Source: Perkinsus olseni (Eukaryota > Perkinsozoa > Perkinsida > Perkinsidae). From it: a stretch of 64,000 nucleotides of DNA. Below, piece after piece: positions 42,485 to 53,975 of the stretch; position 1 is the stretch's first letter; each line of letters begins with the position of its first letter. The stretch lies in assembly GCA_013115135.1 (NCBI GenBank), contig JABANP010000032.1, forward strand, positions 1 to 64,000. Direction: 5' to 3'. Below the pieces are notes generated by a model, which was not told the origin of the DNA, ran no database searches, and saw only the letters and a list, made by a program, of their open reading frames with translations. The position numbers were made by a program, and so were the translations under genes.

Positions 42485-45400
42485 TGGTCTCAGTCTGGAC
42501 CTCTATCGTATCACGGCATTCATTGCGCTTCTACTAGCTCTCCTCTGGACCTATCTCAACAGGCCAGCTCGGATCTCCCAGTAGGCTCGTGTCCGATAGT
42601 CGCGGGTCTGGTCCCTTTCCAATCATCATCAGCATCGTCCTCTCAGCACCTCTCTCAATAAGTTGAACTTCGATCTCACGGTCGATGACATCAAGGCCCA
42701 GACCACCGAGCTCATCAAGGAGTCCACAGACATGCACAACCGTCTAGCTGCCTTGAAGGGTACCATCTCTTCCCCTTCTTTCCTGTCATTGCTATCCCCC
42801 CTTCAGGCTCCGACATCACCGTCGACAACGTCCTCGGCGTGCCCAATGAGTTCTGGGTCGACTTCTACCCTCGGTATAGCTCTATGGAGTTCCTGCAGAA
42901 TGTCTCCCCTGACAAGGAAGTCAGGGAGGCCAGCTCCGAGGCTGATCAGGTGGGCAGTCGGCGAGTACCACTTTGGGTTTGGCTAGGTTCTGGTCCTTAG
43001 AAACTATCGGAGCATCTTGTGGAGATGTCCATGCGTAAAGACGTCTTCGATGTCCTAGTGGCCTTGCAGGAGCAGCATCCTCAGATGGACGCTGAGAGTG
43101 AAAGGTGTTGAGGTGTTCGAAAAAGGGTATCTTTGGACCTCGTCACTTGCAAGGTTGCTCGATCGTTCCATCAAGGAAGGCAGACGTAATGGCCTGCATT
43201 TGGATGAGGCTTCCAGAGAAGAGATCGAGAAGATGAAGAAGAGGATGTCTGAGCTGTCCATCAAGTTCAGTAAAAACCTCGGCGAGGAGAACACTGTAAT
43301 AACGACGACACTCTTACCTCCCACGGCGTTGGGTGGCTTCGGTGACCTCTTAAGCCCATCTCGGCCATCCGGGGGAGCATGTGCACGGGAAGAGGTTTTC
43401 CTAGTAGCAATCCTACGTTGGGAGGATCGGCGTGAGCGAAATTACCGCGCAGAGACTATGGGCGCAGGAAGGACTCGCCTGAAAATATGTCCACGTGCGG
43501 ATGCACAAGCCAGGCAGAATATATTCCTCTGAGATGCACGGCCTGCTCCCAAGTGCTCCCATCGCATGTTTACGACTAGGAAAATAGCGATTGGGGGAGG
43601 CCACCATCCGTCCGCGCTAGGTACTTGGAGTTCACTAAGGAAGAGTTGGATGGCATGTCCGACGACTTCCTCGAGACATTGGAAAAGACCGAATCGGGCA
43701 AATACAAAGTACCCGGGTTCAACTCCCCGTCCCTCCTTTTTATCCCCTGTCTCAGGTAACACTGAAATACCCCCATTACGTTCCTATTGCGAAGAAGTGC
43801 AAAGTCCGTGAGACCCGCAGGAAGATGGACTTGTAGGTGCCTTTTGGCGGCGGGCTTGCCTCTGACTGTACTGCTCCTCAGCGCCTTCAACAATCGTTGT
43901 GCTGATGACAACACCGAGATTCTTGCGGAACTCGTGAAGCTCAGGAAGGAGAGGGTATGTGGGAAGAGGCTTCCCCACGGGGAATTTCCTGAATGCTGAT
44001 TGACAGGCTGGAATCCTCGGCTTCCCGTCCCACGCCGATTTCGCTACCGAGTTGAAGATGGCCAAGAACGCTCCTACTGTGAGGGACTTCCTCCACGGTA
44101 TTGAGGACAAGGTGAAGTAATACGATCACACCGGGGTGGTCTGGCCTTTCCCGCCGCTACAGCTTCTCGCTTTCCTTGTGCATGTGCCGCTCTGTCGATC
44201 AGGGGTCGTGGAGCTAGCGACATGAAGCTGTTGAAGGATCTGCGCAAGGAGGATACTGTAGGTTTCATCTCTATCGTTGAGCTTCTTGGATACCCTCCCC
44301 TTCAGGGCGCGACCGTGGAAGAGCCTCTTGATTCCTACGACCTCAGCTACTACCGTAACCTCGTCGAGGAGAAGAACTATTCTGTTGGTGAGTTGTTATG
44401 CTAGTACCGCTCTCTAGCCAACTCTGCCTCCTTCCCTTCAGACCAGCTTCTCATCCAAGAGTACTTCCCCTTCGAACATGTCCTCAAGACTCTATTGGAG
44501 CTCTATGAGAGCATCCTTGGACTCAAGTTCACTAGGAGTAAGAGGGTTCAATGCCGTCGCCGTTTTTTACATGTTCTGTCAATAAGGATTTCACCGCTTG
44601 TCTGCCGCTGTGAGGAAGCATTAGGGGCTCGATGGCTGCCTTATCAGGTGACCGACCAGCCCGTGTGGCACGAGGATGTCGTCTGCCTAGCCGTCAATGA
44701 TGCTGCTGATGGTCGCTTCATCGGCTACTGCTATATGGACATGTTCCCTAGGGAGGGAAAGTAGGTTGTGCCCTCTGCGATTAACGCCACCGCCACACCC
44801 TTTTCTACAGATACTCCCACGCAGCCCTGTTCCCCGCTACAGCCCAATGTCCAGTACAAGGGCAAGAGGAGCTACGGCGTGTGCTCTCTCGTCTGCAACT
44901 TCACCAAGTCAACCCCGACCAAGCCGTCCCTTCTCACTCACGACGAAGTAGTAGTTCTTTTTGTCGCTTTCATCAGCCGTCACTGCGTCGCTCCGCTCAG
45001 GTCGTCACCTTTTTCCACGAGTTCGGCCATTGCATGCATCACATCTGTGCTGAGAACGTCGAGTACGCCGAGTTCGCCGGTAGGGCAGTCCGCCTCTGTC
45101 CTCGACATCCAAGGCCTGTGTCTTGTAGGCACGAGTGTGGAACAGGACTTCGTCGAGTGCCCCTCACAGATGCTGGAAAATTGGTGCTGGGAGAAGGACG
45201 TAATATGCCTTTGATCTTTCGACTGCGAAACCTCGTCCGGTTGGTCAGATCTTGAAGCGATTGTCGTGCCACTACAAGACTCATGAATCTCTTCCTGATG
45301 ACCTTATTGAAAAGCTTATCAAGTCTCGTGATGCCAATGAGGGGATCAACACTCAAAGGCAGTTGGTCTTTGACAACTTCGATCAGACTATCCACGGAGG

Positions 45401-45938
45401 TAAGACACCTCTCCGCCCCCTAGCGGGTCGTATGTGACCATTTCAGTGAACCCTCCGAGTGATATCACCACCACCTTCAACGACATCTCCCTGCAGACTA
45501 TGGGTGTGAAGCAGCAGGAGGGCAGCCACTTCCCCGCCACTTTCGGCCATATGTGCGGCTATGATGCCAAGTAAGCGTGACGTCTTCCAACCTGTGCGAC
45601 TTGCTCAGCTCTGAGCAACTCAGGAACTCTCAACTCACGCTCAGCGGCTTGTACGCGTTTCAGATACTACTCGTACTTGTGGGCGGAGGTTTTCGCTGAT
45701 GACCTATTCTTGACTAAGTTCAAGAAGCCTCATAACCTCCTTAACCCCGAGACCGGCATGGAGTACAGGAAGTGGGTTTCCTTGTCGCAGTCATTTTGAT
45801 TTGCTCGCAATGGTCATCCTGTCAGGACCATCCTGTCCCGTGGTGGTGCAGTAGACGCCTCGGAGATGCTCAAGGAGTTCCTCGGACGTGAGCCCAACCA
45901 GGAGGCCTTCTTGGAGATGAAGGGCCTCAAGGCATAAG
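42485..45938 (+). CDS. M3-family zinc oligopeptidase (thimet/neurolysin type)
   Basis: Metallopeptidase cleaving short peptides. Exons spaced by introns of about 50 nt carry, in order: '[20 protein letters not shown]', '[20 protein letters not shown]', '[18 protein letters not shown]', '[20 protein letters not shown]', '[10 protein letters not shown]'-like sequence near 44.7 kb, '[18 protein letters not shown]' with the HEFGH zinc motif at 45016-45030, '[20 protein letters not shown]', '[17 protein letters not shown]' and the final '[20 protein letters not shown]' before a TAA at 45936-45938. The N-terminus is unsettled. An open stretch ending at a possible donor near 42570 reads '[20 protein letters not shown]' and could be a signal anchor, but no in-frame ATG precedes it. 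Full family length (about 650-700 residues) is represented. Confidence 0.88.
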
Positions 45939-46266
45939 GACCATCTGACCCATCGCTTGCAACTGATGTGACTTCAGTGTTCTGCCCCTCGTTTCAACTA
46001 TGAGAGTGTTGAGTTGTGAGTGTCACGGAGAACCCGCTGAACAGCGCCATAGCCAACCTAGGGTCATTGGTTGGTGTAAACCACAGGGTGGGCCCGGTGA
46101 GAAGAGCTCATAGGACCTCGAGATTCGCGCCAAGGCTCAATGGTTCAGCGGATTGGATCGAACCAAAGGGGTCCGCCAATGTGTGATGTCTTGTCAACAC
46201 TTGTGCTTCATTTTCCCTAGAAGTGCGAGTAGTGATTGACAGAGTAGTATAGCATTTCTACTCACC

Positions 46267-47500
46267 ATGAAGATGACCCTCGAGTGGCTTCTTTCGCTCA
46301 TCGCCAGCGTGTTGGCGATGGACGGACTAGACAGTTCGGGCCTGTCCTCTTCACACCATCATCATAGGGCATGGGTGGCTGAAGGTTGGGCTGAAGTGAC
46401 CGATGACGGCATAAGTCTAGTACAGCTGGTAGCCACTAAAATGCGCTCGGCTAGTCGTTTAAGCTCGGGTCCCTCGTCTGTCAGGAGGCCTCCGGTCCCG
46501 TAGAGTCGGTAAGCCTCCAAGAGAGCGTAACGCTGATGAAGGTGCCCGAGTAGGACGATGACCCCAGTCATCTCCAATCTGGTGGTTGTTCTGATAGTCG
46601 CTCCCTGCACTCGCCGCGGCAGTGCCCCCTTACTGGTGAGACCCCTGGCGATCGTACAGTCACCTCTGAGGGTTCCTGCGCATACTGGACGCGAGGAGTT
46701 TGCTGCACTGAGGGTCAGCTGCTCGCCGTGGATGAAGTGTAGGACGGCTGCTGACGTGGGCTCGACTGACGTCTAAGGCGTCACGCCTTCATCTTCAGCT
46801 TGAGCCACGCCCTTGCGTTCGTGCATGATGCCCCGACGTCCAAGCTCGGTCAGTGTCCGGGTTGCCGGGAGAATATCCACGCCCTCCTGTGCGGCCTCGT
46901 TTGCAGCCCCGACGTCTTGGAGAAGGTGCTGGCCTGGCAAGAGGATCACGTGACCCTGCAAAGCTGCGTTTTCAGTCACCTACTGGTGAACTCGAAGTCG
47001 TCCTCCCTGCTGCCTTTTGCGAGTCCCTACGAGGCTCTTGTGGGATGGGCGGTGGTAAGAGCTTCGTCATTCGTCTCGTTTATTCGCACTCAAATGAGGG
47101 GAACAAATTGTGAGTCACAATTTTGGCATTCGAATTTGTCATTCCTGGGCATTAGTAAGATGGAAAACCACCCCGTATTGCATGGGAGTACTATTCCAAT
47201 GTAGTATTCAGGTTGGTTATTTAGTACGGACGAGATGTCAGGCTTCATCAGCTTCCTTAGAGTGACGTCCAGTCCAGCTGCTGTTTTGGCAGTGAAACGT
47301 GTGGAACGATCCTGCATGATTCACTCGGGGTCATTCTCGAAGTCTTTCGAGTCCGTTGGTTGCAGAAACGTCGACTGGAGCGAACAGTGAGAGTACATGC
47401 GATATCGGGCCAGAAGCGAAAGCGATCGTCGAGACACTTCTCGGTCGGGTCTCCTCCTCTGCAACAAGGGTCGCCACGGTATCCGTCGACCATAACAAGA
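46267..47500 (+). CDS. NPC1 N-terminal-domain-like protein
   Basis: Likely secreted or lumenal. ATG 46267 starts a signal peptide (MKMTLEWLLSLIASVLAMDG). Later exons give the cysteine pattern of the NPC1 sterol-binding N-terminal domain: 'VCCTEGQLLAVDEV' (family CCDxxQLxxL), then after an intron 'LSHALAFVHDAP', 'QCPGCRENIHALLCGLVCSP' (family RCPxCxxNxxxLxCxxTCSP) and, after a short intron, 'LEVVLPAAFCESLRGSCGMG'. A final Cys-containing exon near 47275-47360 ('SSCCFGSETCGTILHDSLG') may belong. No multi-pass or sterol-sensing region follows before unrelated DNA, so this seems to be a stand-alone domain or a truncated gene. How the 46267 exon joins the rest is uncertain. Confidence 0.55.
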
Positions 47501-47564
47501 AACATTCGGTGAGGTCTTAGAACTCTTCTTTTTATGAACTCCCTACCGGGTTCAGATACTTGCC

Positions 47565-47873
47565 GTGTCGACGTCGTGTGAGGGAGATGATTTCACCAAG
47601 CTTGCAGCGTTCAAGAACGACCAGCAACTGATAAAACCCGAGGGCGACGAGTGGGTTTATGAGGGAAAACGCGTACAGCATGCGTCATACGGCAGGTTGA
47701 AACAGCACACTGGTGGGGCTCCCGAGAAACACACTCACGACGATGCTGCTCGACGTGGACGTACAATTGCGGCCATGATGTCGGTTGGTTTGGATTTGGA
47801 AGTCTTGTCGTGCGAGTCTTGCAGCCATTCCAATCGAACTGCTTCTCATGCCAGCAAAGCACCTGAGCATTGA
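47565..47873 (+). CDS. Small hypothetical protein, weakly supported
   Basis: 102 residues, charged, no signal peptide or recognised motif; includes 'DEWVYEGKRVQHASYGRLKQ' and a CESC pair. The start in this frame and any splice links are unclear. It may be a single exon of a larger gene or a chance frame. Confidence 0.25.
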   Translation: MSTSCEGDDFTKLAAFKNDQQLIKPEGDEWVYEGKRVQHASYGRLKQHTGGAPEKHTHDDAARRGRTIAAMMSVGLDLEVLSCESCSHSNRTASHASKAPEH

Positions 47874-49016
47874 CCGTCCGAGACTTTCTTTCAAGGATGT
47901 TTCTACGTCCCACGCATACGTCCTCGCGTGAAGATACGCAGCTGCCGGGTTCATTCTCTTTGTGGCGTGCCTTGCTCTCTGGATGACGTTCGAGCGCCGT
48001 CGCGACCCGCGAATCAGCATGAAGACTCGGTGGCGCGGGAAGCCCACCCAAAAAGCGGAAGGAGAACAGGTGGAAACACTTGTGAGTTATTGGAGAACGG
48101 CTCAGCTTTCAGGAGCCGAGGACTAGTATTAAATTAGAATGACATGCGAGACCATTTCCTACATGCGTGGGGTTGCGTTAGTTGAGAATCACGCATAAGG
48201 CCAGGGTGCCGAGGAACCTACCTTGTGCCACTTGTGCGGTAGCTCGCCGACAGAATTCCCCGTGTGTGTGACTTCGAAGGCCGACGCCGAACCCGGCTTT
48301 GTGAGAATAGACCAAGATCCCCCCGAACTCTCAATGATGACTACTCTCTCTCATTGGCAGAATCCGTTGGGTCAACCCACCAGCTATGTACAACTTTTCG
48401 AATCGCTCAATATTCACGGCGATCAAGTTTAGGTGGCCGTGACAGGGCTAGAGCTTCGGAGTTCGGGGTCTCTAAAGTTCGAGAACTGGACAAGTGCTTG
48501 ATAAGTGATAGGGCTTCGTTCCTCGAAAGAAATGCAGTGCCTGCGAGAGCGAAATCGCCCGCAACATCAGGAGACATCACCGTCAGGCAAATACTAGCAT
48601 GGATAGACAAACCGAGGAGTTAGAACAGGGTCACGTATTGTGGATGCTGTTGAGGACGCGATCTCGATCCGGGAAGAAAATGCGACCCGTTGTAGTTTGC
48701 TCTCACTCACAGCTGGGAAAAGGATGCAACCCCCTGCGTGATTGCCACCAAATGCGTCCTCATGCGACTATCTGATTCGAAAACGCTAGTTTGATGGTAC
48801 GACTTTAGTCCAATACCGGTCCCCAAGATGCCTAGACTTTGAACGCAAAAACTTGAAACGCATTGGGTCAACGAGGGAAAGGTTAAACGTCCCCAAGAGG
48901 GGACCACTTAACAGAGAGTTAAAAAACAGAACTGATGCGTCGTCTACGGCACAACTCGCTCGTGACGGAATAAAAGCTCATTAGAGCTGCACGCTGTGCG
49001 ATAATATAGAAGTCAA
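47874..49016. other. Intergenic, downstream of PLBD
   Basis: Several open frames of 60-120 codons lie here on both strands. None has domain motifs, and I do not support any of them. Confidence 0.35.
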
Positions 49017-50846
49017 TTAGTTGCCACCACGAAGAGCGCTGGTAGGAGTAGTTGTTGTTGTGGTAGTAGTTGTAGTGGTAGCAGGAGGGTTCATACGGAC
49101 ATGATCGGCATGATCACAGGCAGAATCATCGAGGGACTTCAGAGACCAACTCTCACCATTGAACCTCACCCAAGGGAAGTCGTAGCGGTCGGGCATACCA
49201 ACATGCTCGATCATATGATCAACAGGAGAGGTCGACCACTGGAAGACAGGGATGCCGTTCTCAGGATCGCTGGTAGGGCCAGAAACAGCATGAACGGTGG
49301 TGAGATCCTTGGAGGTGACAACCTTGGCATCGATTGCTCCGAAAGCCTGAGGTCCAGCACCGGCACCGCACTTAGCCTGAGTACTCAGATCATAACGAGA
49401 GGCGATGGATAGTCTCGCGCATCCCTCAGAAATAGGATCGGTGAGATACTCATTGTACCGCGAGAAGGACATAACATCTTCCAAGTTGGCCAGATGAGGA
49501 CCATCACGATCACTGATCTCACTACGAGCACACTGATGATAACTACTCTGCTTATCAGAATCATTATAGCCCATCTGCTCGTAGACATCGGGGAAGTAGG
49601 GGATGTTATAAGACTTCCAGTAACCTCTGTCGAGGAGAACGCTGGAGATATCACCCTTATGGGAGTAGCCGATGGATTGTTCAACAATCATAGCAACTTC
49701 ATCAGTAGCACCCTCATGATGACGGTTAACATCAACAACCATCCACTGGTTGTTGTAGGTTCCAGAATTGGCCTGCTCCACGAAGCTGTCCACGAACTCA
49801 GGAGCGGTACTCGAGAAGACGATCGAGGACATAACACGCTGCCACGAGAGGCAAACGTGACGGGCATCAGGATTGGTAGCCAAAGTAGCAGCGATCTTCT
49901 GATCATACATACTGTTGGTAGTCTCGACAGCGATAAGATTGCCGTTCTCTTGCACATAGAAGTCATCCTTACTGTGGATAAGACCAGGGGTGCTGCTCAT
50001 AGTCACAGTGAGTCCATTAGGGTAAGTGTTCCTTTTGAAGACACGAATGAAACCTTCATAACTACGCCAAGTGTTGTGAGCAACAGCAATCTCACCATCA
50101 TCCATAAGGCGAATCATCGAGGTACAGCTACCATGACTCAAAGTACCGGGGCCAGCCTCGAAGTCAGCGTCGGCATCGGGAGTTGTGGCGAGGTCCTCAG
50201 CAGGCTGTTTAGCAGCAGCACGGAAGCCTTCTTGTACATCACCGAGATCACCCCATGATTGAAGGATGTACATATCGAGAGGGTCGATGTCTTCACCTTC
50301 TGAGTGGAACTTCTGATAACCATCAATGTATCCTTCAGTCTGCGCCTCGATGAGGGCCATGTTCTGCCAGAAGGTCTCGTTGCTGGTCTGAGTCATAATC
50401 TTCACATACTCCCACTGGTCCTTGAACCACTGCTTCACACCAGCTGGGCTGCTCTCAAGATCGTTATGGTCGAAGTTCTCCCAGAATTTGTAGATACGGT
50501 CGTGGATGAAGTAAGACTCCAACATACCCATGGCGTACATCCTGTCCTTGTCGGAGTAATAATCAGAACCAGCATCCAACTGGAGCTGATCCCAGCCGAG
50601 CTCGAAGAGAGTGTCCGTATAAAGACCGGAGGCAACGGCGAATGGAGTGTCACGAGACATCTCCTTCACGTCGAATACACCATCCTCGAGAGTGACGACA
50701 GCCTCCTGTACGGATTTACTGCTGTCGAGACTTCCGAATCCACCACCAGTAGAGATCACCTCATTCATGTCAACACCAACGGCGGAACCGATGACAGTGC
50801 TTGCCAACAATGACAGCGCCAAACCGGCCATTATTACGAAGTTCAA
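49017..50846 (-). CDS. Phospholipase B-like protein (PLBD family)
   Basis: 609 residues in one exon, with a signal peptide (MAGLALSLLASTVIGSAVG, preceded by MNFVI). N-terminal-nucleophile hydrolase family: the conserved 'LSHGSCTSMIRL' supplies the cysteine that becomes the N-terminal nucleophile after self-cleavage, followed by 'VAHNTWRSYEGFIRVFK' and, later, 'NNQWMVVDVNR' and 'RGYWKSYNIPYFPDVYEQMG', all typical of lysosomal or secreted PLBD proteins. Proposed substrates are phospholipid acyl chains or amides; activity in this family is debated. The C-terminus ends in an unusual run of 11 Thr before 'PTSALRGGN'. Length fits the family (550-650). Lack of introns is odd beside its intron-rich neighbours. 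Confidence 0.92.
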   Translation of the reverse strand: MNFVIMAGLALSLLASTVIGSAVGVDMNEVISTGGGFGSLDSSKSVQEAVVTLEDGVFDVKEMSRDTPFAVASGLYTDTLFELGWDQLQLDAGSDYYSDKDRMYAMGMLESYFIHDRIYKFWENFDHNDLESSPAGVKQWFKDQWEYVKIMTQTSNETFWQNMALIEAQTEGYIDGYQKFHSEGEDIDPLDMYILQSWGDLGDVQEGFRAAAKQPAEDLATTPDADADFEAGPGTLSHGSCTSMIRLMDDGEIAVAHNTWRSYEGFIRVFKRNTYPNGLTVTMSSTPGLIHSKDDFYVQENGNLIAVETTNSMYDQKIAATLATNPDARHVCLSWQRVMSSIVFSSTAPEFVDSFVEQANSGTYNNQWMVVDVNRHHEGATDEVAMIVEQSIGYSHKGDISSVLLDRGYWKSYNIPYFPDVYEQMGYNDSDKQSSYHQCARSEISDRDGPHLANLEDVMSFSRYNEYLTDPISEGCARLSIASRYDLSTQAKCGAGAGPQAFGAIDAKVVTSKDLTTVHAVSGPTSDPENGIPVFQWSTSPVDHMIEHVGMPDRYDFPWVRFNGESWSLKSLDDSACDHADHVRMNPPATTTTTTTTTTTPTSALRGGN

Positions 50847-51700
50847 AAATGCAGAAACTGAGAACAGTCAAAACTTACTTCAGAAGAATCTAGTTTATCG
50901 AACGATCAACGGAACTCGATCTGGATTGATACAGAGAGCACGTTCACGAAAATTGTCTAGCCAGCATAGCTACGCAGCGCTGTGGGCCACAGCCTGTGGC
51001 CGTGTTGTCCCCTCCGCCAAGTAAACTGAGGCTCTTCACACGCTAGGAGTACTACACGCAACCTATGAACTGGTAACATTGTCTCCTAGAGTTCCTTCGA
51101 AGGCTAACTTATTGAATACTCGTAGCCTCACGGGGTATACTCACTTGTCCTGACGCTCACAAGGGAAAGTTCATCATCATCCGAAAGACTGAAACTTGGG
51201 CGCACACCGAGAGGGGTATAACGAACATGTCGTACTATGAGTCACGCAAACGAAGTTCCGCAAGCAGCGACCATCGCCGAATCTAAACTGTACTTGAGCG
51301 TTTCTGGGAAGTGAATCGACACTCCTGATAAACTCTCAGTCAATAGTTGCCGTAATGAACCGAACAAGAGCCACTACAGCTATAGGAGTCGACATGCATA
51401 TCCCCGATAGGCCTATCCCCAACCTGGGTACACACGCTCCCCTCGCGGTTCAACCACGAACCTCGCCCAAAAGTAACTAACTCAAGATAACCGCCGATAT
51501 TCTGTAATAAATCTGACCATTTTGAGAATGGCGTTCTTCTGCAGCAACAAGTAGTCACAGACTTACAAAGCCGCGAACAGATCGATGAGAACTCAGTGAT
51601 ACCTCAGACTATATATGAAAAATTTTACGGGCCTAGTGCGGGAGCTCCGCAGGCACAGAATCGGGCAATAATTCGCCGACGACGACACCCTCTGTGTATC
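50847..51700. other. Intergenic upstream of PLBD
   Basis: Contains the PLBD promoter and the 3' flank of the cytochrome b5 reductase gene. No gene supported. Confidence 0.45.
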
Positions 51701-53091
51701 TTAATAGTAAATCTTATCATAACCAAGCTCCTTGAGGAGTCCCTTGGCAGCTTCGTTCATAGGCTTCGGACCACACAAGAGGATCAGCGTATCCGGGCCT
51801 GACGATTCACCATAAAACGAGTTACCGGTTACTCTCGAGTTCGCAGAAGCGCAGCAGTAGACCTACCGGGCTTGGGCATGGTATCCCTCAGCATCTCCTT
51901 AGTAACCCGTCCGATGTATCCGCTCCAACTCGGGTTCATCGACGCGTTATCCACAGTGTGATGAACCTAAACATCACCGAATCGTGAAGGGCATAGTCGC
52001 GCGATAAACGTACCTTCAGCTGGCCAGGATGTGTATCAGCGAGCATGGCGAGCTCTGGGCCGAGCAACACGTCGTCAGGCGTCTTGTTCGCACACAGCAA
52101 CGACATCTTCATGGGGTCCTTCGTTTGAAGGATGTGCTGAATTATCTGGTAGTGGGGCGTGATGCCGGTACCTTTCAGGAGAGGACAAGAGATAGTGAGG
52201 CTAACAACGCGGTAACCCCAGAGAAAGCTGTGGTCCGCGGCCTACCTCCAGCAACCATGCCGAGATTCTTGATACCGTTACAACTCTGGCATTCACTACG
52301 GACTATGTCAAAGATGCCGTTACCCTTGTATGTGAGACGACCCACCGGACCTGAACAGAACAGCTTGTTAACCGACGAGAAACAAGAAGGGACTTTCTAG
52401 CTTACCAGTAACTTGGATAGAATCCTGACCGGGCTCCAACTTGTCGAGATACTGGGACATCCAACCACCATCGGGATGGCTTTCATCCTGGCCACTTGGG
52501 TAAATCTTGACAACCTGAGGGAGAGGCAATTCATGTCATCATCGAGTGATAGTGCTCAGGGTAACTTACTAATTGGAACGATCCTTTGCGGTCATCCAGC
52601 GTCGTGGGAGTGTAGGGACGCGACACCGATTCAACAGGAGCCAATCCTACACCAAACGAAGACAATTGCTTCCGGTACTCGATCCGGGGTCCCCCAACGT
52701 ACCAGTCCTTGGGTTGGGCATGCTCGCTGTGAGCTTCACGTGGTGACCAATTGGCAAGCCGAGAATGTCGTTTTCGTGAGGCAGGGCGAAAGTAAAACGA
52801 CGAACATCATGGCTGACGTCGGCTGAAATATAACAAGTGAGCTCAAGAGAGAAAATTCGCGAGGCTGCTGCAACTTACTCTTGTCAATGAGCTTCGCTGT
52901 GAACGATCGTCCTTTCTTCAGAGCGATGTGCGAATTGACCCACCACTTCCTCGCTGCGAATGCAGAAGCGCCGACCACCTGACAGAAACCACTTATACGT
53001 GACTACACTAGAGCACGCTGTATCGCGGGCTTACCGCAACGGTGACGGCACCGACTAGAATTGTGTGTTGAACTTCGTGATCGTGAGACAT
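51701..53091 (-). CDS. NADH-cytochrome b5 reductase
   Basis: Flavoprotein passing electrons from NADH to cytochrome b5 for lipid desaturation and sterol synthesis. ATG 53089-53091 begins 'MSHDHEVQHTILVGAVTVA', joined after a 57-nt class intron to 'VVGASAFAARKWW', together a membrane anchor. Then come 'GRSFTAKLIDKS', 'DVSHDVRRFTFALPHENDIL', 'GLPIGHHVKL', the FAD motif in 'SVSRPYTPTTLDDRKGSFQL', 'GPVGRLTYKGNGIF', the NADH site around 'KNLGMVAGG' and 'PHYQIIQHILQTKDPMKMSL', 'NPSWSGYIGRVTKEMLRDTM', 'DTLILLCGPKPMNEAAKGLL' and the C-terminus 'ELGYDKIYY' with a TAA at 51701. Introns are short throughout. It probably sits on the ER or outer mitochondrial membrane. Confidence 0.88.
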
Positions 53092-53975
53092 TGAGACAGA
53101 GTTAATAGATGATAGAGAAAAATCTGAAGTGACGTCACACAGACCTCAACAACCTCCCGTACTCAGCAACGACCATCACCTCTAGAAGGAAACAACTGTC
53201 ACATAAATGTCACACACTATTGTTAAAAAGCGTCACCATCCTCAACACTCAGTGTCACCAACATCGCACAGTTTCAAGATAATTCTGCTTCCATCAAACA
53301 CGCATGAGGCTGCCTGGCTGTACATCTACCAGCTGGCAGAGTTCCCCATATGACTACTCCCCCAATGTCACTCGCAACCTTATGCGGGTACCGCAGAAGC
53401 ACCCTCCGGTGAACGTGGACTTTCGTGTACGGCATCTACCACTCCGTCTTGAGACTCTTCACTACGGCCAGCTTCGACTGGTTCCGAGGAGTCATCAAGG
53501 TGAGCATCCGAGGGCACCTAATCACACCGTGACAACGACGGATGCAACCGCGTTACCTTCGTTATGAACGAGGGAGAAGGCCTTCTGCAGCATCACCGTA
53601 GACCTTTGCGAACATGCTGGCTACAACCGGGACGACAATGTCGACAAAGTGCCGAGTCATTCTTTGCAATTCTGAAATTAGAACAACCATTCATGACAGC
53701 GAATCGGCATCATAAGACCAGCAGCTACTCACCCTGCTTATCCGCGGAGGCAATGGTACCCGCTAGATCGTGCAGCGACCGGGCAACTTCTCCTAAGCAA
53801 TGGCTGAGGGACCTGAAAATCAACAACGAGTACACTATCCAAACTGCTCCGATACAGATGTCTCACGACTAGCGCATAATGATACGCTGCAAAGCGGTTG
53901 TTGCACAAAAGGGGACAGCTCGTGAACTATGTAACACACTTGAAGCGCACCCCTCGTCTGCATGCCTGCGAGTGT
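53092..53975. other. Intergenic, b5 reductase promoter and COG8 3' side
   Basis: Open frames on the plus strand at about 53300-53870 have no recognisable content. A 'gtcaccat' type word repeats around 53200-53280. Confidence 0.35.

Noticed and set aside
53304..53872. Two plus-strand open frames between b5 reductase and COG8
   Set aside because: No motifs, no splice links and composition unlike the real genes nearby.
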